From: Okeania hirsuta
GTDB taxonomy: Bacteria; Cyanobacteriota; Cyanobacteriia; Cyanobacteriales; Microcoleaceae
Length of the DNA: 64,000 bases
Direction of reading: 5' to 3'
Assembly: GCF_003838195.1 (NCBI RefSeq)
Contig: NZ_RCBY01000004.1
Coordinates: 1-64,000, forward strand
The notes under the pieces were generated by a model. It was not told the DNA's origin. It saw nothing but the letters and a program-made list of their open reading frames with translations, and made no database searches. The position numbers and the translations under genes are program-made. Below, piece after piece: positions 1-8,815 of this stretch (position 1 is the first letter of the stretch; the number at the start of each line of letters is the position of its first letter).

Positions 1-325
1 TTTTCAGCTTAGTAAATGCAGAAAACTTGGTACTTAATTATAGTTTCCCTAGTTTGAAGCCAACTTCTCAAAAATGCATAACCTAACTTAGACCAGATAT
101 ACGCATCTTTACAGTTACAGGAAACAACTTGATTCCTGAGATTAATACTAGCTCAAATGACGTAAATTCGTTATTACAGTTTCTCTAGTTTTAAGCCATT
201 TACAGATATAGAAATAGAACTGGTGGCAGGGACAGAAATAGAGATGTTAGTTTAACCCACATCTGCTATCTCAAACCTTTCTCCATCATTCTGTTCAGCA
301 AACCCAATCTCAACGGAAATAAAGC
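1..325. other. Upstream region of the biosynthetic cluster
   Basis: No gene is seen here. A short direct repeat (agtttccctagtttgaagcc at 45-64 and a similar agtttctctagttttaagcc at 178-197) lies upstream of the first gene of the cluster. It is the natural place for the cluster promoter, but I cannot assign -35/-10 boxes with confidence. Confidence 0.3.
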
Positions 326-1423
326 ATGATAATTGTCCTCAAAGCAGCCACTCCGACAGTCGAAATTGAACACATTAAAGACGAACTGTCCCAATACAAA
401 GTCAGCGTCGAAAAAATCATCGGCAAACACCGAGTGGTTATTGGTTTAGTCGGTGAAACGGCTGAACTCGATCCCTTAAAAATTCAAGCTGTCAGTCCTT
501 TTATTGAAAAAGTCTCACGAGTTGAACATCCCTTTAAACGCGCAAGTCGAGACTTCCGACATGGTGAACCCAGTGAAATTATTGTTGAGACACCGAACGG
601 TTCTGTTACTTTTGGCGAACACAGTCCCATCGTTCAAACTGCCGGTCCTTGTTCGGTTGAAAATGAACAGATGATTGTCGAAACCGCCCAACAAGTTAAA
701 GCAGCAGGTGCTCATTTCCTACGTGGTGGAGCTTACAAACCTCGGACTTCTCCTTATGCTTTTCAAGGACATGGTGAGAGTGGTTTGGAATTGCTAGCCA
801 TTGCACGTCAAGAAACTGGCTTGGGAATTATCACCGAGGTAATGGATGCATCCGACATCGAAAAGATAGCAGCTGTTGCAGATATTCTCCAAGTTGGTGC
901 TCGTAATATGCAGAACTTTTCTCTATTAAAAAAAGTTGGTGCTCAAGAGAAACCGGTTCTGCTGAAGCGGGGAATGTCAGCAACCATTGAGGAATGGTTA
1001 ATGGCGGCTGAATATATTTTAGCAGCGGGAAATCCCAATGTTATTTTGTGTGAACGGGGAATTCGCACCCATGACCGCAAATATACCCGGAATACCCTCG
1101 ATTTATCCGTGATTCCTGTCTTGCGGACACTGACTCACCTTCCCATTATGATTGACCCCAGTCACGGGACAGGTAAAGCCGAATACGTCCCGGCAATGGC
1201 AATGGCTTCAATTGCAGCAGGAGCTGATGCTCTGATGATAGAAGTTCATCCCAACCCTTCCCAAGCTCTGTCTGATGGTCCTCAATCCTTGACACCTCAT
1301 CGCTATCAAGACCTGATGCAAGAAATGACAGTTATTGGTAAAACAGTGGGTCGTTGGCCAGAAAAGTTAGCCCTCGCCCCTTCATCCCCTCAAGCCACCA
1401 AAAAATTAAGTGCCATTGTTTAA
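326..1423 (+). CDS. aroF: 3-deoxy-7-phosphoheptulonate (DAHP) synthase, type I-beta with N-terminal regulatory-like domain
   Basis: Catalyses condensation of phosphoenolpyruvate with erythrose 4-phosphate, the first step of the shikimate pathway, in the cytosol. The first ~70 residues form the ferredoxin-like extension typical of Thermotoga-type enzymes. The barrel follows with the family motifs AGPCSVEN (~106), GGAYKPRTSPY (~134), VGARNMQNF (~192), LKRG, CERGIRT and DPSHGTGK (~277). The length of 365 aa is normal for this form. It heads a co-directional run with a chorismate-lyase-like gene, ligase, carrier protein, halogenase and hydroxylase. I therefore infer a cluster-dedicated copy that raises flux to chorismate rather than the housekeeping enzyme, though it could serve both. 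The family call is very secure; the dedicated role is inference. Confidence 0.95.
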   Translation: MIIVLKAATPTVEIEHIKDELSQYKVSVEKIIGKHRVVIGLVGETAELDPLKIQAVSPFIEKVSRVEHPFKRASRDFRHGEPSEIIVETPNGSVTFGEHSPIVQTAGPCSVENEQMIVETAQQVKAAGAHFLRGGAYKPRTSPYAFQGHGESGLELLAIARQETGLGIITEVMDASDIEKIAAVADILQVGARNMQNFSLLKKVGAQEKPVLLKRGMSATIEEWLMAAEYILAAGNPNVILCERGIRTHDRKYTRNTLDLSVIPVLRTLTHLPIMIDPSHGTGKAEYVPAMAMASIAAGADALMIEVHPNPSQALSDGPQSLTPHRYQDLMQEMTVIGKTVGRWPEKLALAPSSPQATKKLSAIV

Positions 1424-1429
1424 ATTTTG

Positions 1430-1481
1430 TTGTGAGTTGAAGGAAAAATTGAAGGCTAACTTAGATTGATTCAACTCACAA
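1430..1481 (+). terminator. Hairpin downstream of aroF
   Basis: Perfect 12-bp inverted repeat (ttgtgagttgaa at 1430-1441 pairing with 1470-1481) directly after the aroF stop codon. There is no clear T-run, so it may be an RNA-stabilising or attenuating hairpin rather than an intrinsic terminator. Confidence 0.4.
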
Positions 1482-1523
1482 TATCTGATCAAACATGTCT
1501 TTTTAGCCAATTCTAGAAAAATA

Positions 1524-2108
1524 ATGCATATGAACGCTCAAACCCTAGTCTTAAGACCAATTTTTTCCCAACACTTTCCGCGAAAGCGGAATTACATCGA
1601 ACCTGTATTACTCAGCCCATTTCAGCGAATATTACTCACAACAAACGGCACTGTTACAGATATGATTGAAGCTTACTCGGGGGAAGCAATCAAAATCAAA
1701 AAGCTGTTTGAAGACGAGATTCAACTTGAAGAAGACATCGTGCCGATGAACCTCAAAAAAGGCACAGAAGTTATCGCTCGCAAAGTGCTACTTCAAGGTA
1801 AGATGAGTGACCGCAACTATGTCTATGCGGATTCAATTTTAGTTCTCGACAGACTGAATGAAAAAATGCGAAACCAACTGTTACAGACCAAAACTCCCAT
1901 TGGGAAACTCTGGATCGAGAACAAAGTGGAAATCTTCAAAGAAAATGTCGAACTTGGCAAAGAACATGCAGGGGATTTAGCAGATTATTTCCAGATTCAA
2001 CCCAAAGACAATCTCCTGTATAGAAGCTACTGCGTCATCTCCAATCATCAGTACACCATGATGATTACAGAGAAGTTTCCGGAAAATAGTTTTAGGCGAA
2101 ATTTCTAA
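1524..2108 (+). CDS. Chorismate lyase-like protein (UbiC/DUF98 family)
   Basis: Predicted to split chorismate into 4-hydroxybenzoate and pyruvate. The 194 aa show the family layout: LLSPFQRILLTTNGTVTDMIEAY near the N-terminus, a basic IARKVLL stretch (~92), YADSILVLDRL (~106) and the C-terminal Y-VISNHQYTMMITEKFP signature (~169-185). ATG 1524 and ATG 1530 are both possible starts. It lies 100 bp after the DAHP synthase and ahead of an acyl-activating enzyme, which is what a pathway built on 4-hydroxybenzoate would need. The stop codon (2106-2108) falls inside the terminal repeat of a MITE, so the last few residues may have been altered by that insertion. The alternative is a plastoquinone-pathway chorismate lyase; the cluster context argues for a secondary-metabolism role. 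Confidence 0.82.
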   Translation: MHMNAQTLVLRPIFSQHFPRKRNYIEPVLLSPFQRILLTTNGTVTDMIEAYSGEAIKIKKLFEDEIQLEEDIVPMNLKKGTEVIARKVLLQGKMSDRNYVYADSILVLDRLNEKMRNQLLQTKTPIGKLWIENKVEIFKENVELGKEHAGDLADYFQIQPKDNLLYRSYCVISNHQYTMMITEKFPENSFRRNF

Positions 2109-2217
2109 TAGACATCTCCAATAATAAAAAAGAAAATCAACTATCGTAAAGAAATTATCAATTCTTTCCCACTACTCCCTACTCCCTACTCCCTCTTTTG
2201 GAAGAGATGTCTAATAG
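2105..2217. repeat. MITE-like element, family C (ends taatagacatctcc / gagatgtctaata)
   Basis: About 110 bp bounded by inverted ends taatagacatctcc and gagatgtctaata, with an 'actccctactccct' microrepeat inside. Related ends occur at 11581 and 13291 (single ends), 16625-16707 and 41838-41955. It separates the chorismate-lyase-like gene from the ligase gene. Confidence 0.65.
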
Positions 2218-2253
2218 CATCGGTTGTTCAAGTGGCACAATAGAGGTAAAATT

Positions 2254-3792
2254 ATGATTATTAAACAGTTGAAAGAAGCGGCTCATTCCTTTCCCAAACA
2301 TACAGCAATTGTCTATAATGAGTCCCGAATTAGTTATGAGCAACTTAACTTCAAAGTTCAAGGATTAAGTGAGGGATTAAGTTCTCTAGAAATCGGCAAA
2401 GGTGATTGTGTCGCTTTCGTTTTACCCAACTGTCCTGAGTTTGTTTATAGCTTCTATGCTGTTGCTCAGTTACAGGGAATTGTTCTGCCTCTCAATCATT
2501 TATTCAAAGCCGAAGAACTGAGTTATTGTCTCAGGGATAGCAAGGCAAAAGCAGTAATTACTGACCTCAAACGTGCCAAAATTTGTCAGGATATTATTGC
2601 AAATATTGACCGAAAAATTGAGTTGATTGTTGTGGATGGTGTTTATCCCGAAAGCCACTATATATACCATCTAATTCTGCCAGGAAAATTTCAACATCAA
2701 GACTATTCAGAAAAAGCTCTTTCTTCTGATCTTCTGTATCAATATTCATCCGGTTCAACGGGGAAACCAAAACGAATTGCACGCACCCAGGCGAGTCTTT
2801 GCCATGAGGTAAAAAACTTCGCAGAAACCACCCAAATTCAGCCCTCAGATAATATTCTTTGTGCAGTTCCGATGTATCATGCTCATGGGTTAGGAAATTG
2901 TCTCCTCGCAGCCACTTGTAATGGTGCAACCTTAGTTATTTTAGAACAGGTTTTGCAGAAGGATGGTACACCTGTTGAGGTTCCCTTTGTCTTCCGGTGC
3001 CCCCGAATTTTTGAACTGATTAAAACGGAGAAGATTACCATCTTTCCGGCAGTACCTTATATCTTCAATGCTTTAGCAGAAACTCGAACAAAAACCTTGG
3101 TGAACCTATCTAGTTTGAGATTATGCTTTTCAGCCGGAAACTTTTTATCCAAAGACATTTTTGATAAGTTTTGGCAGCGATTTAAGATTCCTATTCGACA
3201 GCTTTATGGCTGTACTGAGGCTGGATCTGTGGCAATTAATTTAGAGGAAGACATCAACAAAATTTATCACTCTGTTGGATTTCCGCTCAATAATGTTGAA
3301 CTCAAAATTGTTAATGAAAGTGGAAATGAGCAACCCATGGGAATGAGTGGAGAAGTTGTGATCAAAAGTCGCTCTCTAACTCAAGGTTATATTAATCAGC
3401 CAGAACTGAATCAACAAGTCTTTAAGGAAGGATGTTTCTATACAGGTGATTTAGGGAAAAAAGATGAGTGGGGTCGAGTGTATATTACTGGTCGCAAGAA
3501 GCTGCTCATTGATACCGGAGGTCGCAAAGTTGACCCGATAGAAGTAGAAGATATTTTGATGAATCATCCTCACATTAAAGAAGCTGTTGTTGTTGGTGTA
3601 AAAGGATCTTATGCTGGCGAGTTGGTTAAAGCTGTAATTGTCAAAAAAAGTCGAAAAAATTTTGACGACCAAGAGATTCTTTCATTTTGTAAGCAGCGTC
3701 TTGCGGAGTTTAAAGTTCCCAAAATCATTGAATTTCGCCCAGATATTCCCAAAAGTCCACTCGGAAAAATTCTGAGAAAGGAATTAGTTTAA
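2254..3792 (+). CDS. AMP-forming acyl ligase, probable 4-hydroxybenzoate-activating enzyme
   Basis: ANL-superfamily enzyme (513 aa) expected to adenylate a carboxylic acid and pass it to CoA or a carrier-protein thiol. The P-loop-like A3 motif SSGSTGKPK is at ~165-173. YGCTEAGS, then YTGDLGKKDEWG and GRKKLLIDTGGRKVDP follow. A C-terminal PKSPLGKILRKEL supplies the catalytic lysine. ATG 2254 is chosen because tagaggt lies just upstream; an in-frame TTG at 2224 would add ten residues but has no ribosome site. It is followed 50 bp later by a free acyl carrier protein, the likely acceptor. The substrate (4-hydroxybenzoate) is inferred from the neighbouring chorismate-lyase-like gene, not from a binding-pocket code. 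Confidence 0.88.
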   Translation: MIIKQLKEAAHSFPKHTAIVYNESRISYEQLNFKVQGLSEGLSSLEIGKGDCVAFVLPNCPEFVYSFYAVAQLQGIVLPLNHLFKAEELSYCLRDSKAKAVITDLKRAKICQDIIANIDRKIELIVVDGVYPESHYIYHLILPGKFQHQDYSEKALSSDLLYQYSSGSTGKPKRIARTQASLCHEVKNFAETTQIQPSDNILCAVPMYHAHGLGNCLLAATCNGATLVILEQVLQKDGTPVEVPFVFRCPRIFELIKTEKITIFPAVPYIFNALAETRTKTLVNLSSLRLCFSAGNFLSKDIFDKFWQRFKIPIRQLYGCTEAGSVAINLEEDINKIYHSVGFPLNNVELKIVNESGNEQPMGMSGEVVIKSRSLTQGYINQPELNQQVFKEGCFYTGDLGKKDEWGRVYITGRKKLLIDTGGRKVDPIEVEDILMNHPHIKEAVVVGVKGSYAGELVKAVIVKKSRKNFDDQEILSFCKQRLAEFKVPKIIEFRPDIPKSPLGKILRKELV

Positions 3793-3841
3793 ACCGATAT
3801 CATCACAGTCCAAATACTAATTTTTTAACGAGCATAATACC

Positions 3842-4096
3842 ATGATTACAACTACAAGAATTCAAGAACAAGTTCAAGGGTTAGTTTTGGAAGTTCTACC
3901 CGATGTGACCTTAGAAGAGTTGCAAGACGATGTAGATATCTTCAACTTGGGTCTAGATTCAATTAACACGATGACTCTAATTTCTAACTTGCAAGAGACT
4001 TTTGAAATTGAGTTAGATGTGAGTGAGATTAGTTTTGAGAACTTTCAAAATATCTCAACAATTGTGGAGATGATTGAAGAAAAGAAAAGTTGTTAA
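3842..4096 (+). CDS. Free-standing acyl carrier protein
   Basis: 84-aa acidic four-helix carrier protein. The phosphopantetheine attachment serine is S40 in the motif NLGLDSIN; the C-terminal half (FEIELDVSEISFENFQNISTI) is typical helix III/IV. It would hold the aryl group activated by the preceding ligase, and could present it to the halogenase, the hydroxylase and the condensation domain encoded downstream. Discrete carrier proteins paired with a ligase and a halogenase are known from pyrrole and phenol halogenation pathways. The exact acyl cargo is inference. Confidence 0.9.
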   Translation: MITTTRIQEQVQGLVLEVLPDVTLEELQDDVDIFNLGLDSINTMTLISNLQETFEIELDVSEISFENFQNISTIVEMIEEKKSC

Positions 4097-4338
4097 ATTT
4101 TATAGCGCTACTTGAATCGGGAATAGGGAATAGGGAATAGGGAATAGTAGACTAATAAAGGGTTTTAGGATTTAGAAATGTCAAGAGCCTTAATGCGTAG
4201 CACTATAACAATCTATTTAGGGTTTCGGTGCGTTACGCTACCGCTAACACACCCTACCCATAGCTTTCTTCCCTTCTGCCTCCTGCTTTCTGCCTTCCTT
4301 CCTCCAAAGTGTAATTATTCAACCAGACATGATATAAT
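4097..4338. repeat. Spacer with microrepeats and a MITE-A end
   Basis: Holds three tandem 'gggaata' units (4118-4147), a dispersed palindromic piece ggtgcgttacgctaccgcta with its partner acacaccctacc (4218-4258), pyrimidine-rich 'tgccttcctt' microrepeats, and at 4323-4335 the degenerate right end of a family-A MITE (ccagacatgatat). The next start codon lies 3 bp beyond that end. Confidence 0.5.
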
Positions 4339-6939
4339 ATGTCACTCGAAACATTAAACAAAAAACAACAGAAAACTTCTCCAGTTACCAATAATTCAAC
4401 TCAATCAGTGGCTGCTAAAAAGGAGTTATGGGAAGCAATGAGAACGGTCATTAGCTTACAAAATCAAGCTCCACCCTTAGTCTCTGTTTCCCGAGAAAAT
4501 CCACTTCCTCTCTCTTTTCCTCAAGAGCGGTTATGGTTTTTACAACAGTTGGAACCAAGTAAAGCTGCTGCTTATAATATGCCATTTGGGTTTCGCATTT
4601 CCGGTTCACTTAATCCATTAGCTTTAGAGCAAAGTCTGAATGAACTTATTCAACGTCACGAGGCTTTGCGAACGACTTTTACCTTAGTTGAAGGTCAACC
4701 AACTCAAGTCATTCACTCCTCTTTTTCCTTTCGTTTATCTGTAATTAATTTACAGAACTTCCCTCAAAAACAACGGGAAAATAAGGTAATGGAATTAGTG
4801 AAGGGAGATATTGAGCAACCGATTGAATTGACTCAACTGCCTCTGTTTCGAGGAACACTTTTTCAACTTGATGAACAGGATTATTTTCTGTTACTGAATG
4901 TTCACCATATTATCGTCGATGCTTGGTCAAAAGGAGTTTTATTTCAGGAGTTATCAACACTCTACGAAGCATTTTCTCTCGGTCAATCTTCACCACTACC
5001 AGAACTTCCAGTGCAGTATGCGGACTTTTCGGTTTGGCAACGTCAATGTATTCAAGGTGAGTTTAAAGAGACTTTGCTAAACTATTGGAAGCAACAACTT
5101 GGCGATAATTTACAAGCCTTAAAGCTGCCAACTGACTATCCTTATCCGACTAATCCTACCCATTCTAGTGCCTACAATAAACAGTTACTTTCTGTTGAAC
5201 TCACGACTCAACTTAAAAGCTTCAGTCGAAAACAAGGAGCAACATTATTTGCAACGTTATTAGCTGCATTTAATGTGCTATTATATCGCTACTCTGACCA
5301 AGACGATTTTTTTGTATGTAGTCCAATTGCGAATCGGAGTCGGAAAGAAACAAAGGGATTAATCGGTTACTTTGCGAACTTACTGATTCTACGGACACAG
5401 TTGAACGTAAACCAAACGTTTCGGGAGTTTTTGAGTCAAGTTCGTCAGGTTGTTTCCGGAGGTTACGCTTATCAAGATTTACCCATTCAAGAAATTATTA
5501 ACGCTCTAAATTTACTGCAAACTCCTCTATCTAAGGTGATGTTTGCACTGCAAAATACAACAATTCATACCTTAAACTTACCCGATTTAAATGTCGAAAC
5601 CTTTAATCTTGATAGCGGAACAGCGGATTTTGACCTCTATCTCTATCTGATTCCAGAAGGTGATACTTTTGCTGCTATATTCAAATACAATGCTGATTTA
5701 TTTGAGGAAGCAACCATTGCTAAAATGCAGGAGCATTATCGTACTATTCTGGAAAACATTTTAATCAATCCAGAGCAGTCTATCTTGGATTTACTCCCTT
5801 TGAGCGCAACTGAACAACAACAATTAGAGGAGAAACGAGCCAATCAATCTACATTAAAACCACCCAGTAATTATTCTAAACCTGCTTATCTTGCACCCCG
5901 CAATTCAACTGAACTCAAACTCGTTCAATTATGGAGTAAAGTATTAGGAATTGAATCCATTGGAATTCGAGATAACTTCTTTGATTTAGGTGGACAGTCC
6001 TTAATGGCGATGAGTTTGTTTACTCAAATTGAACAAACCTTTGGTAAAACGTTACCTTTGGCAACACTACTAAAATCTCCAACCATTGAACAACTAGCCG
6101 AAATTCTTGCTGAAAACGAATCTTCTCTCCCTTGGTCTTCATTAGTTCCACTTCAACCTCGTGGTTCTAAACCCCCTTTCTTCTGCATTCATGGACAACA
6201 AGGAAATGTATTGAATTTACGAGAATTAGCCAAATCTCTAGGTTCAGAACAACCGTTTTATGGATTGCAAGTTAAAGGGTTAGATGGCAAACAAATGCCT
6301 GACTTTACAATCGAAGCAATGGCGACTAATTATCTTCAAGAAATTCGCAGTGTTCAACCCCATGGTCCCTATTTTCTAGGGGGAAACTCTATGGGAGGTA
6401 CGATTGCTTTTGAGATGGCACAACAACTTCAACAACAAGGAGAAAAGGTGGCATTACTGGTGATGTTTGACACTTTCAATAAAAGTGCTTTTCCTCGCCT
6501 TGTATTCCGAAACCAACACTACTTCAAATACTTATCCCAATTGGGACTATCCAAGTCACTATTTGAGGAACTCAAAGACGTTACTCAACGCCAACTGCAA
6601 GCAATCCTTTGCCAGCTTTATCTAGGTTTAGGAAAACCTCTACCTCATCATCTCAGTCGTGCGATCGTAGCTGAGGCGAATATGCAGGCAAAGTGGGTTT
6701 ATTCACCACAAGTTTATTCCGGTAAAATTACCCTGTTTCGGGCTAAAAAATCTGCTAAATTCAACAAGTTTTATTTACCGAATCAAGCAGATTGGGAAAC
6801 TCGTGATCCTGAACATGGTTGGAGTAATTTTTCTAGGGATAAATTAGAAATTTACGATGTACCGGGAGACCATTATTCAATTTTTGATCGACCAAATGTA
6901 CAGGTCTTAGCTGAGATTTTAAAAGCTTGCTTAGGTTAG
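4339..6939 (+). CDS. NRPS-like condensation - peptidyl carrier - thioesterase protein without adenylation domain
   Basis: 866 aa. After a ~45-residue linker there is a full condensation domain (~50-480). It starts with the C1-like LSFPQERLWFL and has a core HHIIVDAWS at ~189-197, where the usual glycine after the aspartate is alanine. A carrier domain follows with LGGQSL (attachment serine ~S554). A type-I thioesterase ends the protein, with GGNSMGG (nucleophile ~S684), a probable acid in MFDTF (~D711) and GDHYS (histidine ~H845). No adenylation domain is present, so the carrier must be loaded in trans. I infer that it condenses two aryl-thioester units (ester or depside bond), or an aryl unit with a free nucleophile, and releases the product. 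No clear Shine-Dalgarno precedes ATG 4339, and MITE sequence lies immediately upstream. Confidence 0.9.
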   Translation: MSLETLNKKQQKTSPVTNNSTQSVAAKKELWEAMRTVISLQNQAPPLVSVSRENPLPLSFPQERLWFLQQLEPSKAAAYNMPFGFRISGSLNPLALEQSLNELIQRHEALRTTFTLVEGQPTQVIHSSFSFRLSVINLQNFPQKQRENKVMELVKGDIEQPIELTQLPLFRGTLFQLDEQDYFLLLNVHHIIVDAWSKGVLFQELSTLYEAFSLGQSSPLPELPVQYADFSVWQRQCIQGEFKETLLNYWKQQLGDNLQALKLPTDYPYPTNPTHSSAYNKQLLSVELTTQLKSFSRKQGATLFATLLAAFNVLLYRYSDQDDFFVCSPIANRSRKETKGLIGYFANLLILRTQLNVNQTFREFLSQVRQVVSGGYAYQDLPIQEIINALNLLQTPLSKVMFALQNTTIHTLNLPDLNVETFNLDSGTADFDLYLYLIPEGDTFAAIFKYNADLFEEATIAKMQEHYRTILENILINPEQSILDLLPLSATEQQQLEEKRANQSTLKPPSNYSKPAYLAPRNSTELKLVQLWSKVLGIESIGIRDNFFDLGGQSLMAMSLFTQIEQTFGKTLPLATLLKSPTIEQLAEILAENESSLPWSSLVPLQPRGSKPPFFCIHGQQGNVLNLRELAKSLGSEQPFYGLQVKGLDGKQMPDFTIEAMATNYLQEIRSVQPHGPYFLGGNSMGGTIAFEMAQQLQQQGEKVALLVMFDTFNKSAFPRLVFRNQHYFKYLSQLGLSKSLFEELKDVTQRQLQAILCQLYLGLGKPLPHHLSRAIVAEANMQAKWVYSPQVYSGKITLFRAKKSAKFNKFYLPNQADWETRDPEHGWSNFSRDKLEIYDVPGDHYSIFDRPNVQVLAEILKACLG

Positions 6940-7007
6940 TCTCACTTTTCCTTGAATTAATGTTAACCGAAATAATGTTTACTCTCAATACAGCAGGAGA
7001 TTTCACA

Positions 7008-8735
7008 ATGAATACAATGACTTATGATGTAGCAATTTGCGGTGGTGGTTTAGCGGGTTCTACTTTAGCTAGACAGTTGAAGTTAACAATGCCCGATCTT
7101 TCTATTATTGTCCTAGATCGTTTGGCTCGACCTCTACCTGAAGGTGCTTTTAAAGTTGGAGAATCAACGGTTGAAGTGGGTTCCTATTATCTGGCTGAAA
7201 CACTCCAATTTGGTGATGGTTATTTCAAACTGAATCATATGCCAAAGTTGGGACTGCGTTTCTTCTTAGGTGATGCTCAAGGTAAATTTGAAGAACGTCC
7301 TGAACTCGGACTATCTAAATTTCATTCTCCTTCCTCCTATCAAATTGACCGAGGTAAGTTTGAAAATGATCTGCGAAACTTAAACATCGAAGCAGGAATT
7401 GAATTTTTAGAAAATTGCAAGGTTCTTGATATGATCCTATCTGAAAATAATCAAGACTTCCATGAAATTGTTTACACTCAAGATGACACGAAGCAAAAGA
7501 ATACCATTCAAGCTAAATGGGTTATTGATGCGATGGGTCGTCGTAGATTTTTGCAGAAAAAACTGGGTTTAGCTCAACGAAATAGTTCTAAACATAGTGC
7601 GGTTTGGTTCTGGGTCAATGAACGGGTTGATGTCAGTGATTTTGTTCCCAAAAGTAACCAAAACTGGCATGAGCGTGTCCCGGGAAATCAACGATATTAT
7701 TCAACCAATCACTTGTGTGGAAAAGGCTACTGGATTTGGATGATTCCCCTCCCCAATAACTATACCAGTATTGGGATTGTCACTGATGAAACGGTTCATC
7801 CTTTCAAACAACATAACACTGAGGAAAAAACATTTAATTGGCTCCAAACCTATGAACCTACTTTAGCTAATCATCTTCAAGGGATTTCAACTCAAAAATT
7901 TATGAAGATGCCTCACTATAGCTATTCCTCTAAACAAATTTTTTCAAATAATCGTTGGGCTTGTGTTGGTGAAGCTGGAGTATTTCCCGATCCCTTCTAT
8001 TCTCCTGGTACTGACCTAATTGGATTTGGAAATTCTCTCGTCACTCAGATGATTGAAGCGGATTTGCAAGGTAACTTGACTTCAGAAATAGTCGCGGAAG
8101 CCAATCGCTTTTTACTCACTTATGCCGAAGGGGTAAAAGATAATATTCATAAGGTTTACTCCTGCTTTGATAAAGATTTAGTGATGGCAATTAAGGTAAT
8201 TTGGGATACCCTATCCGGCTGGGCATTTAGTGCGCCTCTGATGTTTAATTCGATTTTCCTTGACTCTGAAAAACGGGCAAAAATTCGTCAAGGTTCAGGT
8301 CGATTTTTTCTGTTAGCTCACCGGATGCAAAAGTTGTTTATAGACTGGGCAGAACTCTCGCAAAATCGGGGAACTTATGAGTATCTTGATTACTTAGAAA
8401 TGGATTTCATCAAGCAATTGCGATCGCGGAATTTACAATCCAATAAAACGGAACAGCAACTCATTGATGATCATATTGCTAGTTTGGAAATGTTTGAGGA
8501 ACTTGCCCAGGTTATTTTTCGCATGGCACTTGAAGATACAATGCCTGAAAAATTAGCTGATTTTCCGGAGTCTGCCTGGTTAAATGCTTGGGCAATTAGC
8601 CTCAATGAACACCGATGGGAAAAGGATGGATTATTCCGCCCCAGAACTCAACCCCGTGACTTGCATCCAATGACTCAACAACTCCGAAAAAAGATTCACT
8701 TCCCTTCAGTTGTTAAGCAACCTGTTACGGTTTAA
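7008..8735 (+). CDS. FAD-dependent halogenase family protein
   Basis: 575 aa flavoprotein. The N-terminal GGGLAGS (~11-17) is the FAD-binding GxGxxG. The motif WIWMIP (~242-247) exactly fits the WxWxIP signature of flavin-dependent halogenases, and GEAGVFPDPFYSPG (~321) follows. These enzymes use FADH2, O2 and halide to make HOCl/HOBr equivalents and chlorinate or brominate electron-rich aromatic rings. ATG 7008 is chosen because caggag lies 9 bp upstream; longer frames back to 6927 would overlap the NRPS gene and lack a ribosome site. Its position after a carrier protein and an aryl ligase suggests action on a carrier-bound phenol. Some family members are not halogenases, so halogenation itself needs proof. 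Confidence 0.85.
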   Translation: MNTMTYDVAICGGGLAGSTLARQLKLTMPDLSIIVLDRLARPLPEGAFKVGESTVEVGSYYLAETLQFGDGYFKLNHMPKLGLRFFLGDAQGKFEERPELGLSKFHSPSSYQIDRGKFENDLRNLNIEAGIEFLENCKVLDMILSENNQDFHEIVYTQDDTKQKNTIQAKWVIDAMGRRRFLQKKLGLAQRNSSKHSAVWFWVNERVDVSDFVPKSNQNWHERVPGNQRYYSTNHLCGKGYWIWMIPLPNNYTSIGIVTDETVHPFKQHNTEEKTFNWLQTYEPTLANHLQGISTQKFMKMPHYSYSSKQIFSNNRWACVGEAGVFPDPFYSPGTDLIGFGNSLVTQMIEADLQGNLTSEIVAEANRFLLTYAEGVKDNIHKVYSCFDKDLVMAIKVIWDTLSGWAFSAPLMFNSIFLDSEKRAKIRQGSGRFFLLAHRMQKLFIDWAELSQNRGTYEYLDYLEMDFIKQLRSRNLQSNKTEQQLIDDHIASLEMFEELAQVIFRMALEDTMPEKLADFPESAWLNAWAISLNEHRWEKDGLFRPRTQPRDLHPMTQQLRKKIHFPSVVKQPVTV

Positions 8736-8757
8736 GGATTCATTTTCTATCATCAAT

Positions 8758-8784
8758 GAGGTGAGTGAAATACCCACCTCTTTT
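8758..8784 (+). terminator. Hairpin plus T-run between halogenase and hydroxylase genes
   Basis: gaggtg (8758-8763) pairs with cacctc (8775-8780) and is followed by tttt. It could be a weak terminator or a processing hairpin between two genes otherwise likely to be co-transcribed. Confidence 0.5.
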
Positions 8785-8815
8785 CCAAAAGATTGACCAA
8801 AATTAGGAGTTTACG

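Noticed and set aside
6927-7007. Upstream extension of the halogenase gene overlapping the NRPS gene
   Set aside because: The added residues (MLRLVSLFLELMLTE...) have no family match and ATG 7008 has a good ribosome site just before the FAD motif.
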